Part shown: piece after piece, positions 14,591 to 23,499 of the stretch | How the letters are laid out: each line of letters opens with the position of its first letter | Position numbering within the stretch: position 1 is the first letter of the stretch | DNA from: Planctomycetota bacterium | GTDB lineage: Bacteria; Planctomycetota; UBA1135 | Assembly: GCA_030749235.1 (NCBI GenBank) | Contig: JASMKM010000013.1 | Location: 175,470 to 212,870 of the forward strand | Direction of reading: 5' to 3' | DNA: 37,401 nt | The notes under the pieces: model-generated | Told to the model about the DNA's origin: nothing | What the model saw: only the letters and a program-made list of their open reading frames with translations | Database searches by the model: none | Program-made: the position numbers and the translations under genes

Positions 14591-16972
14591 CTAAGGCTTC
14601 CGCGCCTCGGTCACAACCTGCGGATCGATGTAGGTGGTGGTCTTGGACCACTGCCAACGCACCCAGTTCAGGACGTCGGCGACTTGCTTGTCGCTGAGGG
14701 TGGCCAGCGGCGGCATGTCCATGTCGTAATCCTGACCGGAGACCTTGATCGGTCCGCTTAAGCCATCCAACACGATGGTGGATAGTTCGCGGCCGCTGCG
14801 ATCCAGCCAATCGGAGCCGGCAAGTGGGGGAGCTAAACCAGGTGCGCCAGCGCCGTCGGCAGAATGGCAAGCCGAACACAGGTTGCGATAGACGCTGGCG
14901 CCACGCTCGACCGAATCCTGATGCGCTTGCGGTAGCGAACTCATCTCAGCAGGGGTGGGCAACTTCTTGCTACTGCCCTTGCCGAGGCCGACGAGGATGG
15001 CATCGCGCACCACGGCAGGTTGCTTGCCAGCGAATTCCGCAGCAGCACTGACGGCGGCATCATCGTTGCTGCGTGCGACGCATTCGGCGATCAAAGTGTA
15101 GGTGCGAGCCATGCTGTCGGTGTTGGGCCAATCGGTCTTGGCTGTGGCAGTAGCCTTCAGCAAGGCAACTTCGCGATCCTTCACGCCACTCAACACCGCA
15201 CTGGGGATCAAGCGATCATCGGCATCGCGGCGCAGCAGTGTGCCGAGTAGTTGCAAGGCAGCAGGTCGCTCCAGCTCACCAAGACTAAGGCAGAGTTGGC
15301 GAAGCACGATTTTCGAATCCGAATCAGCCAGCTCCACCCATCGTTGCCAGATGGTGTTGACATAATCCGCATGCGCTTCGCTCAAGCGAATCGCATGGGC
15401 GAGCAGTTTGGGATCCTCGGCCTGCAACACGCTCATCAAGGTCGGACCAAAGGCCGCACCTTTGGTCTCCAAGGTATGTAGGGCATGCATCCGCGCCAAT
15501 GGGTTGTTCGATTCCTGCGCCAGCATCTGCAAGGCGCGCACGGTGCCTGGCTCCAACGCATTCTCGACCAACAGGCGCTGCGCGGTCTGACGCCACCAAC
15601 CATCGTTGTGGCTCAAGGCGGCGACCAGCTCGAGCTGACTGGCCTTGCCCAGTGACCCATCGGTGGCGGCGTGTGCAGCGGGTTTGGTGTCCGGCACAAT
15701 GCGCCAGATTCGCCCGAGCCCTTCCGGGCCACCCAGCTCCCGTTCCTCGATCTGCTTGCGCAGATAGGTGGTCAGAAAAAGCTTGTGCTGCAAGATGCCG
15801 CGATACAAATCAGCGATATAGATGCCACCATCGGGGCCGTCGCAGATGTTGACCGGACGGAAACGCTCATCGGTGGAGGTGAGAAACTCATCGCCAGGCG
15901 CGGGATTCACGCCGGTTAACCAACCATCGCTCTCGTTGATCTCGGTGTAGCGTACGAAGTTGGCGCAAGGCTCACAGACGAAGGCGTTGTTGCGGAACTC
16001 CTCGCCGAGCCACGAGCCACGATAGATATGCGGGCCACAAGCACCGGTCCAATGACTCAAGGTGCCGTCGTCACGCAGCGTGCCAGGGCGGTAGCCACGG
16101 TTCACGCCAGGCGTGGGGTGCGAAGGCCAGACCTCATGGGTGTCGCGCAAGCCGACAGCGATGCCCTTTTTGCTCTTCAGGTGTGGATTGCGCTGCAGGT
16201 ATACCGCCGGCAGCAGGTTGCCATACAGCGGGTAGCTGTTGGTGTTGTAGTAGATGCGGCCGAAATCGTCCTGGGTAATGCCCCACTGGCCATTGAAGCT
16301 GGCCTTCGACTGCTCCAACTTGCCATCGAGAAAGCGATACCGCGTGCCATCCTTGGCGTTGTACATCCAATTATCCAGTCCCCACATCAAGCCGTTCGGG
16401 GCGTGCTCGGGATTGCTCAAGCCGGATTCAAAACCATCGGCGACCACGGTCTGGCGGTCGGCGATCAAGTCGCCATCGAGGTCCTCGCAATAGAGGATGT
16501 GCGGCGGCGACAACACCAAGGCACCACCTTTGACCACGCTCAAGGCGCGCGGCAAGACCAACTCACTGGCGAATTCATTGCGCCTGTCCAGTACACCGTC
16601 GCCGTCGGTGTCTTCGAGTACCATGATGAAGCCATCGGGCGCACCTTCCTCGGTGCCGAGGACGTCTTCCATGAAGCTGCTCATTTCGACCACCCATAGG
16701 CGGCCATGTTCATCCCATTGCATTGCCACGGGGTCGCGCACCAAGGGTTCAGCGGCGACCAGCTCGACGCGGAATCCATCCGGGACTTTAAAGGTGGCGA
16801 GCTCGTCGGCAGCCGACAAGGGCGCATTCGAAGGCAGCTTCCACTGGTGCCAGTTCTCGACTTGATCCTCGCCAGCCTTGTCCCCGCTTTGCGGGTTTAG
16901 GGGGACAGCACTGGCGGCTCCGACGAGGGGAGCCAATAATGCGAGGGCAAGAGGAAGGGCGGCTGGTCCCAT
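14591..16972 (-). CDS. PVC-type heme-binding dehydrogenase-like protein with C-terminal cytochrome c
   Basis: A 793-residue exported protein of the type abundant in planctomycetes and verrucomicrobia. A signal peptide (PLALALLAPLVGAASA) is followed by the beta-propeller 'membrane-bound dehydrogenase' domain: FKVPDGFRVELVAAEPLV, DPVAMQWDEHGRLWVVEM, EDTDGDGVLDRR and HAPNGLMWGLDNWMYN. A helical HEAT-like region comes next (about residues 430-650). The C-terminal cytochrome c domain has CSACH (about 699-703) as the heme c site and a likely axial Met in DMDMPPL. It probably passes electrons from oxidation of a sugar or related substrate in the periplasm. The ATG at 16970-16972 is preferred over one at 17008 because the latter overlaps the divergent gene and adds residues before the signal peptide. 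Confidence 0.9.
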   Translation of the reverse strand: MGPAALPLALALLAPLVGAASAVPLNPQSGDKAGEDQVENWHQWKLPSNAPLSAADELATFKVPDGFRVELVAAEPLVRDPVAMQWDEHGRLWVVEMSSFMEDVLGTEEGAPDGFIMVLEDTDGDGVLDRRNEFASELVLPRALSVVKGGALVLSPPHILYCEDLDGDLIADRQTVVADGFESGLSNPEHAPNGLMWGLDNWMYNAKDGTRYRFLDGKLEQSKASFNGQWGITQDDFGRIYYNTNSYPLYGNLLPAVYLQRNPHLKSKKGIAVGLRDTHEVWPSHPTPGVNRGYRPGTLRDDGTLSHWTGACGPHIYRGSWLGEEFRNNAFVCEPCANFVRYTEINESDGWLTGVNPAPGDEFLTSTDERFRPVNICDGPDGGIYIADLYRGILQHKLFLTTYLRKQIEERELGGPEGLGRIWRIVPDTKPAAHAATDGSLGKASQLELVAALSHNDGWWRQTAQRLLVENALEPGTVRALQMLAQESNNPLARMHALHTLETKGAAFGPTLMSVLQAEDPKLLAHAIRLSEAHADYVNTIWQRWVELADSDSKIVLRQLCLSLGELERPAALQLLGTLLRRDADDRLIPSAVLSGVKDREVALLKATATAKTDWPNTDSMARTYTLIAECVARSNDDAAVSAAAEFAGKQPAVVRDAILVGLGKGSSKKLPTPAEMSSLPQAHQDSVERGASVYRNLCSACHSADGAGAPGLAPPLAGSDWLDRSGRELSTIVLDGLSGPIKVSGQDYDMDMPPLATLSDKQVADVLNWVRWQWSKTTTYIDPQVVTEARKP

Positions 16973-16979
16973 GATGGAA

Positions 16980-16985
16980 ATGCTA
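16980..16985 (-). promoter_or_regulatory. Possible -10 box (TAGCAT) for the PVC cytochrome gene
   Basis: TAGCAT on the minus strand ends 7 nt before the ATG at 16972. The whole divergent gap is only 34 bp, so upstream promoter elements must reach into the neighbouring gene. Confidence 0.3.
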
Positions 16986-17006
16986 GCCGTATCGACTCCG
17001 CCCACC

Positions 17007-19751
17007 ATGCTTACTGCCCTACTTTCCTTGATTCTCGCGCCGACCTTGGCGCCCGCTCAGCAAAACACCGACTTCGTCGATTTGTTTCCGAAAGGGTCGC
17101 TCGATGGATTCACCATCGAAGGAGGCGACGGCAAGTTCGAATGGGATCATGCGACCAACGAATTGCATGGATGGGGGGCGACCGGCCGCAACACCTTCTT
17201 GATGACCAAGAAGCAGTGGTCCGACTTTGTCTTCGAGGTTGAACTGAAGATCAACAACGAAGGCAACTCGGGCGTACAGTTCCGCAGCCACATCGGCACC
17301 TCCGGTTCGGTCTTCGGCTATCAAATGGAAGTCGACCCCAGCGATCGTTCGTGGTCGGGTGGCATCTATGACGAAGGCCGACGTGGCTGGATCGGCGACT
17401 TGTCCGATAACCCCGAAGGTCGTGCTGCATTCAAGCGCGGCGAGTGGAACCACTATCGCATCGAGGCGCGCGGGCCTTGGTTGCGCACTTGGGTCAACGG
17501 CGTTCCTTGTGCCGAGATCTTCGACGACCTGGATTCGGCCGGCCACATCGCCCTCCAAATCCATAGCGGAGGGACGACCGACATGCGCTGGCGCAATGCG
17601 CGCATCCGCAATCTTGGTGGCGAGGATGAGGTCGCGATCAGTCGCGCCCAACTGCTGGCAGGTGTAAAGAATGTTCCGGCGATGGGAACTCCAGGCACCA
17701 TCGCGGTCTTCGGGCGCAGCGCTTTCGCGGTGCTAAACGGCAACAAAAAGAATGCACAGCCGGTGGCAGCCGCAGCGCATTACGGCAAGGGCCGCGCCTT
17801 CGCGATTGCCCACAACTCCTACCTGAGCGACAAGGTCTTCGCCGATTTGGAAGGCGACGCTAGCAGGTTGATGCGCAATGCTTTGGTGTGGCTGACCCCG
17901 AAGTCTGGGGAGCGCAGCATTGCATTCCTGGATCAAGCCTTCGCCGTCGAGACCCTCGAGTCCTTCGGCTTCAAGGTCAAGAGCAAGGTAGCGCTGACGG
18001 ACTTGGCAGAGCACGATCTGCTAATCATTAGCGGCGGGCGCCAGTTCAGCGACGACGAGGCAAAGTTGATCCGCCAATACGTTGGCCGTGGTGGATCCTT
18101 GATGACCGCCTTGTGCCCATGGGGTTGGCAGCAGGTCAACAGTAAGCGCAGCTGGCGACTCGAGGACGACCTTGGCGACAACAAGCTGTTGGTGCCGATG
18201 GGAATGTGTTTCGCCGACGGATACGCATCGGGCAAGAGCTTCCCGGTGAATGAAGAAGCGGTCGTCAGCGTGCATGCCAGTGCCGCCTTAGATGGCCTGC
18301 TTGCCGGGGAACGCAACGTGGCAACTCATGGACTGGAGCACACCGTCAATAGCTTGCCCAACGGCGACATGTCTTTCCTGTGGCCATTGTTTCACGCCGT
18401 GCCTCTGCCAAACGACAGCACCGCGCCGCACCCGGGTAACAAGTTGAACACCAAACGCCACGGGCTGGAGCGCCTCGGCGTGGTCCTGGCTAGCCGCTTA
18501 TGGGAAGACCATGGCCCCGGATCCCTGCTGCCGGCTCCGGGTTCCCAGCACTTCCCAGGAGCGGTCGAGGACCTCGCGCCACGCCTGCTTGTCGAAGAGG
18601 GTTTCCCCGCCAACGCACAAGGGTGGCAGTCCACCGGCTTGTACCTAGCCGCCGCCGACACTCTGACAGTGCATGTAACCAGCGGTAGCGCCGACGGTTG
18701 GTCGGTGCGCATTGGTTGCCATAAGGACCGCCTTTGGCATAAGGACTCATGGCATCGATGGCCGGAAATCACCCGGCAGAAGCCATTGATCGATGGCGGT
18801 AAGTACGCCAACCCCTTTGGCGGTCTCGTCTACTTGGTGCCAGCGGCCGGAGCGGGCACCATCGAGGTGCAGATCGATGGTGCTGTTCAGGCACCGTTCT
18901 TTGACCGTAACAATCCGATTGACGCCGATACCTGGCAGCAGCTGAAGAAGGCGCCTGGTCCGTGGGCGGAGCTGGTCGGTAAGTATTTGATTCTGTCGGT
19001 GCCCACCTACGCAATCCAAGAACTTGATAACCCGATGGAGCTCATCACTTTCTGGGACGATTTAGTCGCCTCGCATTACGAGTTCGCCGCGGAGCCTTTG
19101 CCCTCGCGGCCCGAGCGTTTCGTCTCCGATGCGCAGATTAGTGCGGGATATATGCATTCGGGCTATCCGATCATGATGTGGTTGGATGTGGTCCAGCCGC
19201 GCGAAGGCAAGCTGCCTGTGTTGCTCGACCTCGAGGAACTGAGCAGCAAAGGCAACTGGGGTTGCTTCCACGAACTCGGCCATAACCGCCAGAAGGGAGA
19301 TTGGACCTTCGGTGGTACCGGCGAGGTCACCTGCAACTTGTTCTCTTTGCATGGCGGTGAAGTTCTTTGCGGCATCGAACCTTGGCAGAACCCATGGCTC
19401 CAGAACCAGAAGAGGGCTGGCCTCAAGTACCTCGAGGATGGCGCCGATTTCCAGCAATGGAAGTCTAAGCCTGGCGTCGCCCTAATTTGCTACGCGCAGA
19501 TTCAGAAGGAGTTCGGGTGGGAGGTCTTCACCAAGGTCTTCGCCGAGTACCGTACGCTGCCGAGATCCGAGCGGCCGAAGAACGATGTGCAGAAGATCAA
19601 CCAGTGGGTGGTGCGGATGTCCTTAGCCACCGGCCGCGACCTGCGTCCCTTCCATCGCAAGTGGGGCTGGCCATTGAACGACATCTCGCTGAGAGATTCC
19701 CGCCTCGATGCCTTGAAGGCCTGGATGCCCGACTTCGACGAGCTGGAATAA
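17007..19751 (+). CDS. Secreted DUF1080 / GATase-like / M60 metallopeptidase fusion
   Basis: A 914-residue exported protein with three parts. After a signal peptide (MLTALLSLILAPTLAPAQ), residues about 20-210 form a DUF1080 (3-keto-disaccharide hydrolase, LamG-like) domain with FVDLFPKGSLDGFTIEGGDG, NSGVQFRSH and GYQMEVDPSD. Residues about 215-440 look like a class I glutamine-amidotransferase-like Rossmann domain (DLLIISGGRQFSDDEAKLIR, YVGRGGSLMT). The rest is an M60 (enhancin-like) peptidase: an N-terminal beta part (TGLYLAAADTLTVHV) and the zinc motif HELGH (755-759) with Glu773 as third ligand, fitting HExxH-x(8-28)-E. M60 enzymes cleave mucin-type glycoproteins. A GATase-like domain before M60 also occurs in animal TCAF proteins. 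It diverges from the PVC cytochrome gene. Confidence 0.85.
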   Translation: MLTALLSLILAPTLAPAQQNTDFVDLFPKGSLDGFTIEGGDGKFEWDHATNELHGWGATGRNTFLMTKKQWSDFVFEVELKINNEGNSGVQFRSHIGTSGSVFGYQMEVDPSDRSWSGGIYDEGRRGWIGDLSDNPEGRAAFKRGEWNHYRIEARGPWLRTWVNGVPCAEIFDDLDSAGHIALQIHSGGTTDMRWRNARIRNLGGEDEVAISRAQLLAGVKNVPAMGTPGTIAVFGRSAFAVLNGNKKNAQPVAAAAHYGKGRAFAIAHNSYLSDKVFADLEGDASRLMRNALVWLTPKSGERSIAFLDQAFAVETLESFGFKVKSKVALTDLAEHDLLIISGGRQFSDDEAKLIRQYVGRGGSLMTALCPWGWQQVNSKRSWRLEDDLGDNKLLVPMGMCFADGYASGKSFPVNEEAVVSVHASAALDGLLAGERNVATHGLEHTVNSLPNGDMSFLWPLFHAVPLPNDSTAPHPGNKLNTKRHGLERLGVVLASRLWEDHGPGSLLPAPGSQHFPGAVEDLAPRLLVEEGFPANAQGWQSTGLYLAAADTLTVHVTSGSADGWSVRIGCHKDRLWHKDSWHRWPEITRQKPLIDGGKYANPFGGLVYLVPAAGAGTIEVQIDGAVQAPFFDRNNPIDADTWQQLKKAPGPWAELVGKYLILSVPTYAIQELDNPMELITFWDDLVASHYEFAAEPLPSRPERFVSDAQISAGYMHSGYPIMMWLDVVQPREGKLPVLLDLEELSSKGNWGCFHELGHNRQKGDWTFGGTGEVTCNLFSLHGGEVLCGIEPWQNPWLQNQKRAGLKYLEDGADFQQWKSKPGVALICYAQIQKEFGWEVFTKVFAEYRTLPRSERPKNDVQKINQWVVRMSLATGRDLRPFHRKWGWPLNDISLRDSRLDALKAWMPDFDELE

Positions 19752-19828
19752 CGCACCCCTGTTGCGCCGAGTCGTGGAAGCGGGTGTGTTAAGGTGGTGC
19801 TAGTTCAGTTTTACTCCCGGAGCCCCCC

Positions 19829-20248
19829 ATGGAACAGCACACGCAGCCATTTGAGACCGCCCGAAGGAGGATTCTTGCCCAAGCCGGCGAACATTATGGC
19901 CGTAACTTCGATGATTGGAGTTCCTTCTATATGTGGCTACTGCGGATCGATCGTGATCAGGTGCTTTATTGGGAGTTCCAACGTATCGACCTGTGGAATG
20001 AACTGGTCCTCGCCGCACCCACCGCCGACGGCCAAGCCGCCAAGCCACTGAACGTCGGGGGTCTCAAACACAACGCCGAAAACGCCTTCGCCTTGTTCGG
20101 CGTCGACGCCAATCCCACCCGCGATTCAGCTTTTGAATTCCCACGCGGTGGTGAGCGTCAGTTGCGCGTCGCGCATCAGATGAACGACCCCAACAGCCCG
20201 CTGAACTTGGGCTATGAAGATTGGGAGTCCTACGACCTGACTCCCTAG
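19829..20248 (+). CDS. Hypothetical protein, unknown family
   Basis: A 139-residue soluble protein I do not recognise. It is acidic, without Cys, signal peptide or membrane segment, and rich in aromatic residues (DDWSSFYMWLLRIDRDQVLYW, EFQRIDLWNEL near the N-terminus; DWESYDL at the C-terminus). The start ATG is supported by GGAG at 19815-19818 with a suitable gap, and codon use resembles its neighbours, so I think it is real. It lies between the M60 fusion (77 bp) and the SatD-like gene (66 bp), both on the same strand, but each gap is large enough for a separate promoter. No function can be given. Confidence 0.6.
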   Translation: MEQHTQPFETARRRILAQAGEHYGRNFDDWSSFYMWLLRIDRDQVLYWEFQRIDLWNELVLAAPTADGQAAKPLNVGGLKHNAENAFALFGVDANPTRDSAFEFPRGGERQLRVAHQMNDPNSPLNLGYEDWESYDLTP

Positions 20249-20280
20249 GCCAGGGTGAATCAGGAGTTGTGACAGGAAAC

Positions 20281-20308
20281 TTGAAAACCTTCCATAATTC
20301 AGAATAAT
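20281..20308 (+). promoter_or_regulatory. Candidate sigma-70-like promoter for the SatD-like gene
   Basis: TTGAAA (20281-20286) and AATAAT (20303-20308) are separated by 16 bp. Transcription would begin at about 20315, the first base of the ATG, so the mRNA would be leaderless. Confidence 0.45.
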
Positions 20309-20314
20309 CAGGTC

Positions 20315-21001
20315 ATGAGTGCAACCGCTACCGCCACGGGTCTCCTATCCCTCCAGGCAAGAGTCGTGAACCCAGGCGGTAGCACTCCAACTGTTCTGAA
20401 GCGCCGCCTCGAGCTAGTCGCAGAGGCGGTAAGCGAGCGCTACGCCAGCATCCTGACGGGACCACTGGTTGTCCAAGAAGGCGACGGTTTCCAGTTCAGC
20501 GTGAACCTCGCCGACGCACCCGCCGGCAGCCTCGATGGTTCCGCCCACTTGGTCGAGATGATCTGCGAACTCACCTTGCGTCTGACGCCGGTGCGTTGCC
20601 ATTTCGCCATGCTGCCTGGCGAAGCATACGACTTCGAGGCGGCCTTTAAGGAAGCGCGTCACGAGCGTTTATTCCTGGTCGGCAACGGCTTCGGCAACTT
20701 GGATGACTACAGCGTCACCGGCGCCTTCGCCGGAATCGGTGTATTGCTGTGGGGGTGGACCGAACGCCAATCGCAGTTCGTGCGCGCCTTGCTGCGTGAA
20801 GGCGTGGTGGCGGTGGATAAACAAGGGCCAGATCAACTGCGCTTCGTAGCGGAGCGAAAGCGTCGCGAGATTGCAGCGGCCTTCAAGGTGAGCCCCTCAG
20901 TGGTCACCGAATGCCTGCAGGCCGCGCAGGTGAAGCGTTTTCGCTATCAAGTGTGGGCAGCTACTGACCTGCTGCATCGCATCGTTATCGGCAAGGATTG
21001 A
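20315..21001 (+). CDS. SatD-like protein with C-terminal helix-turn-helix
   Basis: A 228-residue cytoplasmic protein. The first 150 residues look like an alpha/beta domain resembling SatD-family proteins, which have a nucleotide-cyclase-like fold: LKRRLELVAEAVSERYA, GPLVVQEGDGFQFSV, then ELTLRLTPVRCHFAML and the late GNGFGNLD-YSVTGAFAG. The C-terminal part (about 150-215) begins TERQSQFVRALL and continues into EIAAAFKVSPSVVTECLQAA, a helix-turn-helix as in LuxR- or sigma-type regulators. It may sense a nucleotide or stress and act on DNA (inference). The family call is by pattern only and could be wrong; the helix-turn-helix is more certain. The promoter just upstream suggests it is transcribed alone or with hutU, whose start lies 67 bp on. 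Confidence 0.5.
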   Translation: MSATATATGLLSLQARVVNPGGSTPTVLKRRLELVAEAVSERYASILTGPLVVQEGDGFQFSVNLADAPAGSLDGSAHLVEMICELTLRLTPVRCHFAMLPGEAYDFEAAFKEARHERLFLVGNGFGNLDDYSVTGAFAGIGVLLWGWTERQSQFVRALLREGVVAVDKQGPDQLRFVAERKRREIAAAFKVSPSVVTECLQAAQVKRFRYQVWAATDLLHRIVIGKD

Positions 21002-21053
21002 GTCATTCGCCCTGGCGGCGGACGAAGGGCGCGCGTGGAAATCGCGGATTGCC

Positions 21054-21059
21054 TAAAAT
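21054..21059 (+). promoter_or_regulatory. Probable -10 box (TAAAAT) for hutU
   Basis: TAAAAT ends 9 nt before the ATG at 21069. It is the same hexamer as upstream of hutH, and no Shine-Dalgarno is seen. Confidence 0.4.
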
Positions 21060-21068
21060 CGGCGCACC

Positions 21069-22757
21069 ATGGCTCCGGCGTCCTCCTCTGAAACTCTACC
21101 ACGACTGGTCCTGACCCCCGGACCGCAGCAAGCACCCACCGGCCCCAACTTGAACTGCAAGGATTGGCAAGCCGAAGCGGCGCTGCGCATGTTCCTGAAC
21201 AACCTGGATGGCGACGTCGCCGAACGCCCCGAGGACTTGGTGGTCTATGGAGGCACCGGCAAAGCCGCCCGAGATTGGGAGTCGGCGCAGAAGATTGTCG
21301 ACACCCTGCAGCGCCTGGAAGTCGATGAGACCATGATCGTGCAGTCGGGTAAGCCCGTCGCCGTGTTTCGCACCCATAAGTGGGCACCCAAGGTGCTCAT
21401 TGCTAACTCCAATCTGGTCGGCAAGTGGGCCAACTGGGAGCACTTCCGTGAACTGGAAGATCGTGGCTTGATGATGTACGGTCAAATGACCGCCGGCTCT
21501 TGGATTTACATCGGTACGCAAGGCATCCTGCAAGGCACCTACGAGACCTTGGCAGCCATCGCCGACCGCTCCTTCAATGGCACACTTAAGAACACGCTGA
21601 CGGTGTCCGGCGGAGTTGGAGGCATGGGTGGTGCCCAACCACTTGCGGTGGTCATGAACGAAGGCACCTGCCTGATTGCCGATGTCGAGCAGTCACGCAT
21701 CGATTTCCGCCTGCGCACTCGTTACTTAGATGAATGTGCACCGACCATCGACGATGCCATCGACCGTGCTTTGCAAGCCAAGGAAAATGGCGAGGCCATC
21801 TCGGTCGGCGTGTGCTGCAACGCTACTGAGTTGCTTCAGAGGTTGCTCGAGCGCAAGGTCACGCCGGACATCCTCACTGACCAGACCTCGGCGCATGATC
21901 CGCTGAATGGTTATGTGCCCGATAGCATGAGTTTCGAGAAGGCCTTGGACCTGCGCGCTGCCGACCCCGACGCCTATCAGCGCGAGTCCTTCCGGACCAT
22001 GGGCCGTCATGTCGAGTTGATGCTCGAACACCAATCGCATGGTGCCGAGACTTTCGACTACGGCAACAACCTCCGCGCCTTCGCCAAGGAGGAAGCCGGC
22101 GTTGAGAACGCCTTCGACTTCCCCGGCTTCGTGCCGGCCTACATCCGCCCATTGTTTTGCGAGGGCCAAGGTCCTTTCCGTTGGGCGGCCTTGAGTGGTG
22201 ACCCAGAGGACATCCGCAAGACCGATGAAGCCATCCTGCGACTCTTCCCTGAGAAGAAGGCGCTCAGCCGATGGATCAAGATGGCGCAGGAGCGCGTCGA
22301 GTTCCAAGGCCTGCCTTGCCGCATCTGCTGGCTCGGTTATGGCGAACGTCACGTAGCCGGCTTGGAGTTCAACCGCATGGTGCGCGATGGCGAGCTGAGC
22401 GCGCCAGTCGCCGTCGGCCGCGATCACTTGGATTGTGGTTCGGTGGCAAGCCCCAACCGCGAAACCGAAGGTATGAAGGATGGCACCGACGCCGTCGCCG
22501 ACTGGCCTTTACTCAATGGCATGCTGGCGGTCGCAGGTGGTGCCAGTTGGGTATCAATGCACCACGGTGGTGGCGTCGGTATCGGCTACAGCCAGCACTC
22601 CGGTCAGGTCGTGGTCTGCGATGGTTCGTCCGAGATGGATGAACGCATTCGCGCGGTGATGACCAACGACCCGGGCATGGGGGTGGTGCGCCACGTCGAT
22701 GCCGGTTACGACGAGGCCGAGACCTGCCGCCAGAATCGCGGTGTGGATATCCCGTAG
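21069..22757 (+). CDS. hutU: Urocanate hydratase
   Basis: A 562-residue urocanase, the family's usual length. It adds water to urocanate, giving 4-imidazolone-5-propionate, with tightly bound NAD+ used as an electrophile. The N-terminal core has [20 protein letters not shown], the NAD-binding glycine run [16 protein letters not shown], and [14 protein letters not shown]. The active-site region reads [14 protein letters not shown], with the catalytic Cys at 420 (Cys417 close by), then [19 protein letters not shown] and the C-terminal [15 protein letters not shown]. All expected motifs are complete. It takes the product of HutH, encoded 6.5 kb upstream on the same strand. A terminator follows 20 bp after the stop. 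Confidence 0.97.
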   Translation: MAPASSSETLPRLVLTPGPQQAPTGPNLNCKDWQAEAALRMFLNNLDGDVAERPEDLVVYGGTGKAARDWESAQKIVDTLQRLEVDETMIVQSGKPVAVFRTHKWAPKVLIANSNLVGKWANWEHFRELEDRGLMMYGQMTAGSWIYIGTQGILQGTYETLAAIADRSFNGTLKNTLTVSGGVGGMGGAQPLAVVMNEGTCLIADVEQSRIDFRLRTRYLDECAPTIDDAIDRALQAKENGEAISVGVCCNATELLQRLLERKVTPDILTDQTSAHDPLNGYVPDSMSFEKALDLRAADPDAYQRESFRTMGRHVELMLEHQSHGAETFDYGNNLRAFAKEEAGVENAFDFPGFVPAYIRPLFCEGQGPFRWAALSGDPEDIRKTDEAILRLFPEKKALSRWIKMAQERVEFQGLPCRICWLGYGERHVAGLEFNRMVRDGELSAPVAVGRDHLDCGSVASPNRETEGMKDGTDAVADWPLLNGMLAVAGGASWVSMHHGGGVGIGYSQHSGQVVVCDGSSEMDERIRAVMTNDPGMGVVRHVDAGYDEAETCRQNRGVDIP

Positions 22758-22776
22758 AGCCAATCCGAAAGAATTG

Positions 22777-22808
22777 AAAACACCGGCATTAAGCCGGTGT
22801 TTTTTTGT
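22777..22808. terminator. Bidirectional rho-independent terminator between hutU and the small membrane-protein gene
   Basis: AACACCGGC (22779-22787) pairs with GCCGGTGTT (22793-22801) around a 5-nt loop. A T-run follows on the plus strand and AAAA precedes the stem, so it can stop both hutU and the convergent operon ending at 22828. Confidence 0.92.
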
Positions 22809-22827
22809 TCCATCGAGGGTGGATGGA

Positions 22828-23220
22828 CTACTCGACCGGGTCAACGTCGGTGTCGGCCTGGCCTTCCAGGTTCATCTCTGGGATCGGCTTGCCCTGGCGC
22901 ACATAATCCTGGCCCTTCTGCCAGCTCGAGCGCGGCGCCACCAGATCCACGATCCGCGACGAAGAGAACACGATCACGAACAACAGGATCGTGATGGCTG
23001 CGGTATCGATCAGGAATCGTCGGTCCCAACGCTTACCTTCCTTGTAGAGCTCCATGATTTCGTCACGGCTGCGGAACTCACCCTTCCATGCGAAGTGATC
23101 GTTTTCGGCCTCGGCGGCAGCCTCGTTGCGACACTCCTCGAGCATTTCATCGAGCAGTGCGGTGCGGTACCGGTCGAGCAGCGCGCGTTTGCGTTGTGCA
23201 ATCTCTTTGACAGTACTCAT
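22828..23220 (-). CDS. Small membrane protein of the Wzz operon, unknown function
   Basis: A 130-residue protein. The first 68 residues are highly charged and helical, probably a cytoplasmic coiled-coil-like segment (RKRALLDRYRTALLDEMLEE). One membrane helix follows at about residues 69-90 (LIDTAAITILLFVIVFSSS), then a short acidic tail. I do not recognise the family. It starts 3 bp after the stop of the next small membrane-protein gene and ends the operon at a terminator. Its place behind the Wzz-like gene suggests a helper of polysaccharide chain-length control or of the assembly complex; this is inference from position alone. Confidence 0.65.
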   Translation of the reverse strand: MSTVKEIAQRKRALLDRYRTALLDEMLEECRNEAAAEAENDHFAWKGEFRSRDEIMELYKEGKRWDRRFLIDTAAITILLFVIVFSSSRIVDLVAPRSSWQKGQDYVRQGKPIPEMNLEGQADTDVDPVE

Positions 23221-23223
23221 GGC

Positions 23224-23499
23224 TTAAGGAATCACCGTTACGAGTAGGCGCATGACGTAGACCACCAACACGCAAGTAAAGGTACCGATCACGCCACCGA
23301 CGGCGATGAACAGCAGCAGGCTGACGATGCGACCGGCGATGTCATCGAAGTGGGTGGTCGGAGCGGCAGCGATGTCCTTGCGTGCCACAGCTTCAGCATG
23401 CAAGGCCTGGAAGGTTGTCATCCGAACTTCTCGGCGGATGTCCTCGCGGACGTCGGCAGGAATTTCAGAGAACTCGGGGCGAGCGTCGACTCTTACCAC
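23224..23499 (-). CDS. Small membrane protein overlapping the Wzz gene, unknown function
   Basis: A 91-residue protein starting at a GTG (23497-23499) that overlaps the last codons of the Wzz-like gene (GTGGTAA). The N-terminal half is soluble, charged and helical (EIPADVREDIRREVRMTTFQ). The C-terminal half (about 57-90) is very hydrophobic, long enough for one long or two short membrane helices, and ends at ...VTVIP. A longer in-frame version would begin deep inside the Wzz gene and is unlikely; an internal ATG (MTTFQ, residue 27) is an alternative start. No family is recognised. Gene overlap implies production in step with the Wzz protein and the 130-residue protein after it. Confidence 0.6.
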   Translation of the reverse strand: MVRVDARPEFSEIPADVREDIRREVRMTTFQALHAEAVARKDIAAAPTTHFDDIAGRIVSLLLFIAVGGVIGTFTCVLVVYVMRLLVTVIP

